Under the pieces are notes generated by a model that saw only the letters and a list, made by a program, of their open reading frames with translations, was not told where the DNA came from and made no database searches. A stretch of 33,302 bases of DNA from assembly GCA_027487375.1 (NCBI GenBank), contig JAIYDQ010000445.1:1-33302 (forward strand), read 5' to 3'. Of this stretch, positions 26,303 through 33,302 are shown one piece after another; positions within the stretch are counted from its first letter, which is position 1; each line of letters begins with the position of its first letter. This stretch comes from Planctomycetaceae bacterium. GTDB lineage: Bacteria; Planctomycetota; Planctomycetia; Pirellulales; Pirellulaceae. Made by a program: the position numbers and the translations under genes.

Positions 26303-26989
26303 TTAATTCGCTTGAGTCGGGTCATTCGGTGGATTGTTCGAATTCCCCTGCGATGCTGCTGCGCCGGACTTTTCTTCAAACGAGCGGAGTTGCTTCAGAA
26401 TCTCAGCTAGCTTTAATAGCTCCGGTTCTGTCGAGAATTCCGCTAGTATCTTCTTTCGTTTATCTTCGGGCATAGCTTTAATAATAACCAACACATCTTC
26501 TAACGCATCGTCTACCATCATGCGTAGTATCTGGTCTTTCGCCTGCTCTGGCGCGAGTAATTCTAAGATTTTCTGGACATCGCTTAAAGATTCCGCTTCG
26601 CGACCTTCTTTGAAGCGTTTCACTTCCGCTTCAAATTCGACAACACGAGCTGAGAGTCGTTCGTCTTCCGTGTCCAATCGCGCTTGCTCTGCAATCAGTT
26701 GCCTTTGCCATCTTTCAAGTGACTTTTCGCGGCTGTCCAATTCAAGACTCGATTCGTTCTTGGCGGTGAGAATTTCCTCGCGCGTTGGAACCGGTATATC
26801 TCGAGCCTCTGCTAATGCATTTTTTAACCGATCGCCAGGGATATCGATCCCATTCATGAGAGCGATCATTTGAGTCAGCGAGTCTCCCGTGAAATTCCCT
26901 CGCATGTAAGAAAGCAAAATGATGCAACCCTGCGCTACGAGTGTTGCAGCACAGAACCACAAAAAGGCTGACATTAACTTCTTCATCAT
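26303..26989 (-). CDS. MotE-like / MgtE-N-like flagellar protein
   Basis: N-terminal TM, coiled coil, then MVDDALEDVLVIIKAMPEDKRKKILAEF; between fliK and fliJ. Confidence 0.75.
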   Translation of the reverse strand: MMKKLMSAFLWFCAATLVAQGCIILLSYMRGNFTGDSLTQMIALMNGIDIPGDRLKNALAEARDIPVPTREEILTAKNESSLELDSREKSLERWQRQLIAEQARLDTEDERLSARVVEFEAEVKRFKEGREAESLSDVQKILELLAPEQAKDQILRMMVDDALEDVLVIIKAMPEDKRKKILAEFSTEPELLKLAEILKQLRSFEEKSGAAASQGNSNNPPNDPTQAN

Positions 26990-26992
26990 GAT

Positions 26993-27439
26993 TTATTGAG
27001 GTCCATCCAAGACAGTGCGTGTATTTGACCATTCGTCCAAACGGCCCTGAAGTCGAGCAGCATCGATAACGAGAGCTTCTTGTCGGTATTGCTCCTGCAA
27101 CTTTTGTAAGCTTTTTAAAGACTGTTGTGCTTTTAGTAGCAATGCCTCGCGGCGAGTCTGTTCTTCGATCAGTGTCGCTCGTTGACCTTGAAGGTGTTGA
27201 ATCTGTCCGAGCAGCACAAGTTGATAGCGTTGAATCTCCGTAAGGTCGCGTATTGATATCATGCCATGCGAAACGGATTGCTGCTCTTTATTCATCTCCG
27301 CGATTTCTTGCTGGTTCGCGTGAATACGTTCATCAACGATTTCGACTGCCCGCCGAACTTCGTTGACCAGTGCGGCTGCCGCATCGCGTTCCCGTTCGCG
27401 AAGCAATTCAATGGAGTTGAAGCGATTTGCCTTTGTCAT
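26993..27439 (-). CDS. fliJ: Flagellar export protein FliJ
   Basis: 148-aa coiled-coil protein beginning RFNSIELLRERERDAAAALVNEVRRAVE; 4-bp overlap with fliI. Confidence 0.82.
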   Translation of the reverse strand: MTKANRFNSIELLRERERDAAAALVNEVRRAVEIVDERIHANQQEIAEMNKEQQSVSHGMISIRDLTEIQRYQLVLLGQIQHLQGQRATLIEEQTRREALLLKAQQSLKSLQKLQEQYRQEALVIDAARLQGRLDEWSNTRTVLDGPQ

Positions 27440-28782
27440 GCTGCGTTAGCCAGTTTTGAGGGACCGACTAAGTTTTGCATTGCCGCAAGAGTATCCTTGA
27501 ATGGGATAATGTCTCGCTGTTCTTGACTTAAGAAAGCTTCAATCGAATCTCGCATCATAATTGCACGATCGATATTGGGATTGGAACCCTTGGTGTAGGC
27601 GCCAATATTGATTAAGTCTTCGTTCTCTTGATAGGTCGCCATGAGGGCTCTCAATTCACGAGCCCATAATCGATGTTGCGGATCGACAAGCTGGGTCTGC
27701 AAACGACTTAGGCTAGGCAGTATATCGATCGCAGGATATCGACCACGAGATGCAATTGCACGCGAAAGATGGACGTGACCGTCGAGCAGACCGCGCAGAG
27801 CATCACTGATCGGTTCGTTCGCATCGTCCCCCTCAACCAACACAGTGTAGATCGCGGTGATACTTCCCTTAGTGCTCATCCCCGTACGTTCGACCAATTG
27901 TGGTAACATCGAAAAAACACTTGGTGGATAGCCCCGCGTGGTAGGGACTTCACCCGCGGCAAGACCGACCTCACGCTGTGCCATGGCGAATCGCGTCACC
28001 GAATCCATTAACAGCAGGACATTCTTCCCTGCATCGCGATACGCCTCCGCAATCGCGGTAGCTGTCTTGGCCGCTAAGATTCGTTTGGGTGCTGGAGTAT
28101 CACTTGTCGCAACAACGGTGACGCTCTTTTGACGCCCTTCTTCAGCAAGGTCTCGTTCGAGAAACTCCAGTACTTCTCGCCCCCGTTCGCCGATCAACCC
28201 GATAACAACAACATCAGCAGCGGTTCCTCTTGCAAGCATCCCGAGCAGTGTACTTTTACCGACGCCAGATCCAGCAAAAACACCGATACGTTGTCCATAA
28301 CCAAGCGTCAAAAAAGCGTCGATTGCGCGAACCTGCGTTGGTAGTACGCGTTTGATCGGTGGACGATCTAGCGCAGGGACTGGCATCGCATCACATGGCA
28401 CGCGTATCGAAGGCGCTAATGGACCGCGATCATCTATGGGAGTACCAGTAGCATCCAGCACACGTCCGACCAGTTCCAAACTTGCTGGCACGGTTCGTAT
28501 CGTTCGGTGCAAACGAACACTATCTCCTTGGCTGACGCCATCCATCGGCGAAAGCGGTGCAAGTAACGTAGTTGACCCATCGAATCCAATCACCTCCGCA
28601 TCAAGATCAGCGCCCTGTCGACGTTGAATTCGAACGATCGCTCCGATAGGTGTTGGCAAGCCTCCTGCAACAATTGTCGTGCCGCGAATTGCTCGAACGC
28701 GACCTTCGACAGAAACTGTCATGCAACGCTCGAGGAGCGTATTCCATTGACTTGCATGAGGAACTTTCGGAAATGGTTTCAC
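27436..28782 (-). CDS. fliI: Flagellum-specific ATPase FliI
   Basis: Walker A GVFAGSGVGKSTLLGMLARG; LLLMDSVTRFAMAQREVGLAAGE; PTTRGYPPSVF. Start revised to GTG at 28780-28782 (VKPFPKVPH...), overlapping the fliH stop, instead of track start 29028. Confidence 0.93.
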   Translation of the reverse strand: MKPFPKVPHASQWNTLLERCMTVSVEGRVRAIRGTTIVAGGLPTPIGAIVRIQRRQGADLDAEVIGFDGSTTLLAPLSPMDGVSQGDSVRLHRTIRTVPASLELVGRVLDATGTPIDDRGPLAPSIRVPCDAMPVPALDRPPIKRVLPTQVRAIDAFLTLGYGQRIGVFAGSGVGKSTLLGMLARGTAADVVVIGLIGERGREVLEFLERDLAEEGRQKSVTVVATSDTPAPKRILAAKTATAIAEAYRDAGKNVLLLMDSVTRFAMAQREVGLAAGEVPTTRGYPPSVFSMLPQLVERTGMSTKGSITAIYTVLVEGDDANEPISDALRGLLDGHVHLSRAIASRGRYPAIDILPSLSRLQTQLVDPQHRLWARELRALMATYQENEDLINIGAYTKGSNPNIDRAIMMRDSIEAFLSQEQRDIIPFKDTLAAMQNLVGPSKLANAA

Positions 28783-29453
28783 TGAAGTTCCTCTTTCAAT
28801 CGATCTAGTTGGGTTTGCATTTGCTGGTCGATCGTCGATTCGGATGTTTGCAGAATGAGTCCGCGAGGCTGGACAGACTCGTCGGGTACGAGAGTGATCG
28901 CGACTTGCGTACGAAGTTGCTCTAAGGTGGATTCGAGTGATTGCCCCAGGATCTCGATATCGCTCGGATGAATCCTCAGCGAGATTTGATGTGTTCCTTG
29001 GACCAGTCGCACAGAGTCCTGGAGCCATTGGAGGAGAATGCTTGGGTCTGCATCAATTTGGCGACGAACAAGTCGCTCGGCGATGGCGATAGCAAGTGGG
29101 ATTGTTTCGTGCTGCCATTGCCTTAACCACTGATGGGTCGCTTGTTCAAGCTGATCTCCAAGTGTTTGAATGTTTTGGGTCGCAGCTGCGATTCTTTGAT
29201 TGGCGATATTGTCTGCCATGGATTGTGCCGAACTGGCAAGGCTCTGCTGGCCATCGGCGATCGCAGTCTTCATCGCCGATTGACGAATGTCATTGCTCTC
29301 CTGGCGAGCCGTTGCGAGGATTGCGTCGGCCTGCTCGCGCACGGTTTGTAAATACTCACGTGCACGATTTGCCACATCTTCAAAGTTGAAGATTTCGGTC
29401 TGCCCTCGATTCACACCTTCTGAAAAATATTTGCCTTTAAGGACAGTTGCCAT
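28779..29453 (-). CDS. fliH: Flagellar assembly protein FliH
   Basis: Helical N-terminus; IAIAERLVRRQIDADPSILLQWLQDSVRLVQ; SLRIHPSDIEIL; directly upstream of fliI. Confidence 0.85.
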   Translation of the reverse strand: MATVLKGKYFSEGVNRGQTEIFNFEDVANRAREYLQTVREQADAILATARQESNDIRQSAMKTAIADGQQSLASSAQSMADNIANQRIAAATQNIQTLGDQLEQATHQWLRQWQHETIPLAIAIAERLVRRQIDADPSILLQWLQDSVRLVQGTHQISLRIHPSDIEILGQSLESTLEQLRTQVAITLVPDESVQPRGLILQTSESTIDQQMQTQLDRLKEELQ

Positions 29454-29558
29454 AGCTGATTTGCTTTACATTTTTTAGAGAGTTAAATTCTCAATTGACT
29501 TGGTTGATTTCACTCTTTGAAGTAACGCTTTACGGTCGCAGTTCGTTTGTAATCTCAA

Positions 29559-30860
29559 CTAGGCGGCTAGCTGTCGATATGCGTATGTTGGAGCAGAGAT
29601 TACACCCGATCGCATTAATTCGTTCGCTTTACGCGTAATCTCTTCCCTCGCGGCAAATCGCGATTCAGCACCTACTTTTTTCATGGACTCAAGTTTGGCC
29701 CGCAATCGCCCCAGATTATTCGGATCGATCATAGATTCGAGTCGTGTACGCAACTGAATCGCCGCGCCGGTGAGTGCGATCAAGATCGTGTCTGGGTCAG
29801 AGTTCCGAAAAACGGTCGCAAGCGACTCGGGCGACAAGTCTTCCAGGTCCTCGAAAGCGAGTAACGAATTGTCGGCTGCTTCGGTGGCCATGTCCTCGGA
29901 GAGCTGGTTACCTGCGATCGCTGACGAAGCAGACTCTTGGATGGTCGGTTGAGCGACTGTTTCTTTACGGCTATCTGTTGGCATCGACCCAGCATACAAC
30001 GAGATACCAAGCGAGTCGGCTAAGGTTGAGTTTTCAACAATTAAATCCTGCTCAACCATCCGTCGCTTAGACTCAGGAACAATTGCAAGTAACGATTGGA
30101 TGTGTTGGACATCGGGTGCATCGGGGGAGAGTTGGCTCCGATAGGTTGAAAGCTTTTCGCGAAGCGTTTCATGAATATCGCGCATAATCGTCTGGTCTAT
30201 CGTGTCCAGGTTTGGAATTGTCGATAGGGCCGACGCGGCCAACCGGCTCGGCAGCGCTTCGAGGATCGCTGCTCCCAATTGTGTTGAGACTTGCTTTAGG
30301 ACAGTCGCGACGACGGTGGGTCGCTCATCGACAAGCAACTTTGCGATATCCGCACCACTACTTGCCGGAAAACCTTCCCATCCCGAATGAGTTACGAATG
30401 GCTCGATCGAGTTTGAATTGACTGGTTCAAATTCTGAATGATTTTCTTGAGATAGAGATCTTGATTGATAGTCGATATCAACCTGGTCGTGCACAGGATC
30501 AAAGTCTTCGTCCAGGAGTTCAGCTGCGGGATTACCGGAGTCAAGATCCTCTCGGCTTGATTCATAAGGAGATGTAGAACGAGGCCATCGACCGTTTGGT
30601 GAAGCAACCGCTGAAGCTTGCGATGGTTTTCTTGCCGAAGCATTTTGCTTTGACGAGCTTTGTGTTAGCGATTGAAATGCCTTCAATGCCTGTTCACGCT
30701 CACGCGGATCGACATTGCCCAAGCGAGCAATCTCTTGACGAACTAAGCGAGCTTGATCGGATGGAATCTGCCCTAGCAATCGAAGCTTTGTTTGAGCGTC
30801 GACACAAGTTAACACAATTGCGACTTGCCGAATCCTTTGCTGTGAATTCGATTTGGTCAT
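29559..30860 (-). CDS. fliG: Divergent FliG-like flagellar motor switch protein
   Basis: FliG middle-like VDERPTVVATVLKQVSTQLGAAILEALPSRLAASAL and FliG C-like FEDLEDLSPESLATVFRNSDPDTILIALTGAAIQLRTRL; position at the head of fliHIJ. Confidence 0.8.
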   Translation of the reverse strand: MTKSNSQQRIRQVAIVLTCVDAQTKLRLLGQIPSDQARLVRQEIARLGNVDPREREQALKAFQSLTQSSSKQNASARKPSQASAVASPNGRWPRSTSPYESSREDLDSGNPAAELLDEDFDPVHDQVDIDYQSRSLSQENHSEFEPVNSNSIEPFVTHSGWEGFPASSGADIAKLLVDERPTVVATVLKQVSTQLGAAILEALPSRLAASALSTIPNLDTIDQTIMRDIHETLREKLSTYRSQLSPDAPDVQHIQSLLAIVPESKRRMVEQDLIVENSTLADSLGISLYAGSMPTDSRKETVAQPTIQESASSAIAGNQLSEDMATEAADNSLLAFEDLEDLSPESLATVFRNSDPDTILIALTGAAIQLRTRLESMIDPNNLGRLRAKLESMKKVGAESRFAAREEITRKANELMRSGVISAPTYAYRQLAA

Positions 30861-31067
30861 GTTTACAAGTACGATCGTCTGAAAGGGGGGAGCAATGTTT
30901 CATCGTTCTGTTCGCGATCAGCATCGCGACACGAAAAAAATCCTGTGTGTTCTTAGACTTTTTTGCGACTTCGATTCAAGTGCAAGTTGCGAAAGTTATC
31001 GCCGATCGATCGTCGCGGCGATTGGATAACTGATATGCCTTCAGAGTGAAAAAGCATAACAGCCCAA

Positions 31068-31198
31068 TTGGACAGCGCCAGGTTTGCGCTGGAGTTCGGG
31101 CTTAAGCCGCTTTTGGCAGATCCAAGGTGCTCGGCGCCTAAAGGCTGTACTCCAGCACGGGTGCGATCGATTATCGTGCTCAACCTGGCGCTGTCCAA
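31068..31198. repeat. Interspersed inverted-repeat element, copy B (intact-looking, MITE-like)
   Basis: Perfect 17-bp terminal inverted repeats TTGGACAGCGCCAGGTT (31068-31084) / AACCTGGCGCTGTCCAA (31182-31198) and nested arms GCTGGAGT (31088-31095) / ACTCCAGC (31149-31156). Confidence 0.88.
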
Positions 31199-31314
31199 CT
31201 AAGTTCTGCGAACTAGAAGTCTGATAATCATGGAAGCGCGAGATTCGTCGCTGTTTGCTTAGAGGGACGCGACTTGTTTTCAAGAAGCTTAGGCTGGTGA
31301 CTTTTACTAACAAC

Positions 31315-32379
31315 TTATTGAACCGGAGCGTCTCCCGAAACCTTCGATGTCTTCGTTAAATCAAACTCGGTAAGTTTTGCTTGGTCGGGTGTCGGGCGCT
31401 GAGTCAGTTGCATAAGCCGCTCGGCCTTCATCTCTGCAGTTGCCTCTCCTGGTCTCTCGAAGGCAGGCGGACTCCCCCAAAGAAAGCGTTGATTCGTGTG
31501 TGTTGTTAGTTCCAAAATCCATTTCGAGGCAGAATGCGAACCATCCGGGCTTGCTGATGGATAAACGTAAACCCGTTCTAGGCCAAGTTGTTTGCGATAA
31601 TCCTTCAGTAGCCTGCACAGCAACAGTGCAGCTTTGATTCGCACGTCGCCATATTCTGCACCTACCTTGCCAGTTGCCGAGGCGTTCTTTGCGTATATCA
31701 AAAAATATTGCAACACTTCATCGGATTGAAAGTCTCTCCACGGCAACAAGACTCCATCCGCATCTACTGGGACAAAGGAGGCCGATTTGTTCTCTGCCAC
31801 GGTGCCTGCGCTTGCAAGCTTCTCGTCGTCCGAATCACCTTCAGGGGAGCCGCCAGTTCGAATTTTCAACTGAGGTGCGCCGTTGTTGCTAGGTGTTTCC
31901 CAATAGATCATCGCGATGGGCTCGCGGTACTCGACATCAATTCTGACCTGGCATCCAGATAGTTTTTGCACTCGAAAAACTTTTCGAATCCATGGATGAG
32001 TTCGATATGCGTTGAACACAGTGGAAGACATTTGGCGATCGAGAACCGAAAGTCGTCCTAAATCAGCTCCTTGGAAGACTTCCGTTGTTACGTCCGATTT
32101 GATCCAAGGTGGCTTGGGAGTGATCAGGATGTTTTCAGCTTTGAGTCCATATACGGCCCGGTCCAAATTGGGGGCACCATATTGAATCCAGGCAAAATAG
32201 CCGCCGATTAGTAGAAAAAGCGGCCCTACAACACTGAACCAAAATGTACGAGGCACGCTTCCCACGCTCGTAAGCAATCCCGACCACCTGGGGGTTGGTG
32301 CGTTTTTCGGATTGGCCACTTTCGAGAGTCCTCGGTAAATAGTTCGGTATGTCGATTGATCAGATCGACTCCAGCACAT
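31315..32379 (-). CDS. FtsQ-like divisome protein
   Basis: N-terminal TM; HPWIRKVFRVQKLSGCQVRIDVEYREPIAMIYWE...FVPVDADGVLLPWRDF resembles the FtsQ POTRA/beta region; sits directly after murB. Confidence 0.65.
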   Translation of the reverse strand: MCWSRSDQSTYRTIYRGLSKVANPKNAPTPRWSGLLTSVGSVPRTFWFSVVGPLFLLIGGYFAWIQYGAPNLDRAVYGLKAENILITPKPPWIKSDVTTEVFQGADLGRLSVLDRQMSSTVFNAYRTHPWIRKVFRVQKLSGCQVRIDVEYREPIAMIYWETPSNNGAPQLKIRTGGSPEGDSDDEKLASAGTVAENKSASFVPVDADGVLLPWRDFQSDEVLQYFLIYAKNASATGKVGAEYGDVRIKAALLLCRLLKDYRKQLGLERVYVYPSASPDGSHSASKWILELTTHTNQRFLWGSPPAFERPGEATAEMKAERLMQLTQRPTPDQAKLTEFDLTKTSKVSGDAPVQ

Positions 32380-32400
32380 CCATTCTTGAGAGACTGTTAC

Positions 32401-33302
32401 TTACCAAATCCTCAAGTGCAACTGCAATTGCACTCCAGTCAGTTTGTAGACGGAAGATATTGCTCGATCGATCAACGCTAGCACTTGGTCGCTCGTGGCA
32501 CCTGAGTTAGCAATCAAGTAGTTAGGATAGTTTGGCGATAGCTGTACGGCTCCTTCAGAAGCGCCTTTCAGCCCTGCTTGCTCGATTAAAGTAGCAGCCG
32601 AACAAGTGATCGGGTCGATAAATGGAATTGCACAAGCGACCGATGTTATTGGTTGGTTCGCCCGCTTTACAATCCAAAGAGTCTGCATCCGATTGGTGAG
32701 CGTTTTGATATTCGCAGGCTCTAGCTGGAATTCGCAGTCGAGAATCACAAGCTCATCTAAACTTGATTTCCCCGTCGCAAAGTGCAACTTGTCGCTAGAG
32801 CGTTCTACTGGTTCGCCTGAGGATGTCAAAAGTCTAGCCTTAAGAACTCGTTGGCCAATGTCTCCGTTGAGCGTGCTGGCGTTCGCATGGAGAGCTCCCC
32901 CGACCGTCCCTGGAATTCCCACTAAATGCTCCAGTCCGCCAAGGCCTGCACCAACTGCATGAGCGATTAAATGCGAAAGCTTTGCCCCACAACCGCAGCG
33001 AACGCGATTTGAATTAATCGATATCTCTGAGAACGCAGGTGAAGACAGGGAAACGACCATCCCATCGAATCCTGCCTCGCGAACAAGCAGATTCGATCCT
33101 CCACCAATCAGCCGAACCGGTATCCCAAGCTGGCTGCAAAGCTTTAGTATCTTTACCAGTTGCTCCTCTGATGTTGGTTCCGCAAAATATCGCGCAGGTC
33201 CACCGATCTTCAGCCAAGTCATGGGGCCTAGCGGTTCATTCTCGTGAACCACATGCTCAAACCCACTCCCATCAAAAGGGTTGCTCGCTAAACTATTCGA
33301 AG
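32401..33302 (-). CDS. murB: UDP-N-acetylenolpyruvoylglucosamine reductase MurB (5' end probably beyond the window)
   Basis: MTWLKIGGPARYFAEP, RLIGGGSNLLV, LEHLVGIPGTVGGALHANAS, IEQAGLKGASEGAVQLSPNYPNYLIA. Frame stays open past the track GTG start at 33252 to the edge (SNSLASNPFDGSGFEHVVHENEPLGP). Confidence 0.92.
   Translation of the reverse strand, partial: SNSLASNPFDGSGFEHVVHENEPLGPMTWLKIGGPARYFAEPTSEEQLVKILKLCSQLGIPVRLIGGGSNLLVREAGFDGMVVSLSSPAFSEISINSNRVRCGCGAKLSHLIAHAVGAGLGGLEHLVGIPGTVGGALHANASTLNGDIGQRVLKARLLTSSGEPVERSSDKLHFATGKSSLDELVILDCEFQLEPANIKTLTNRMQTLWIVKRANQPITSVACAIPFIDPITCSAATLIEQAGLKGASEGAVQLSPNYPNYLIANSGATSDQVLALIDRAISSVYKLTGVQLQLHLRIW

Noticed and set aside
28783-29028. 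N-terminal extension of FliI in the ORF track
   Set aside because: Lies inside fliH in another frame; GTG at 28780-28782 overlapping the fliH stop is the better start.
30953-31313. 81- and 90-aa minus-strand ORFs between fliG and the ftsQ-like gene
   Set aside because: Both read through the MITE-like element; no supporting domain.
1-33302. tRNA, rRNA or prophage content
   Set aside because: Reading by eye gave no convincing tRNA cloverleaf, rRNA motif, integrase or transposase; tRNAscan/Infernal would be decisive.

Overview
The window looks like a chromosomal segment from a planctomycete, probably Pirellulaceae-like. This placement rests on gene content and small PVC-type basic proteins and was not checked by search. 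I see no phage, IS transposase, CRISPR array, rRNA or tRNA. Left part: a partial excisionase-type HTH protein with a long Ser/Gly/Asp-rich tail, a Fur-family regulator, a small basic protein, and a LarC with a large His-rich tail. Then a plus-strand block: alternative L36 (YkgO/RpmJ2-like), a CxxCH protein, a DUF1080 protein, a large membrane protein, DsbD and a DUF3299 protein. A minus-strand block follows: RluD, a TPR/YfgM-like protein, CorA, a FabZ-like dehydratase, a 32-aa basic protein, a TonB-like protein, ManC, a TM-linker-toroid protein, ExbD and ExbB. The right part has a divergent flagellar cluster (FliK, MotE-like, FliJ, FliI, FliH, FliG) and an FtsQ-like/MurB pair. Several genes are missing from the ORF track: the edge-truncated HTH gene, rpmJ and the 32-aa basic protein. 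Most unusual signals: (i) an ExbB-ExbD operon whose third gene has a TonB-like layout ending in a squalene-cyclase-like toroid, with a separate SxxxH TonB-like protein nearby; (ii) two copies of a ~131-bp intergenic element with nested inverted repeats; (iii) a separate four-copy family of short GAATTC-centred palindromic repeats.
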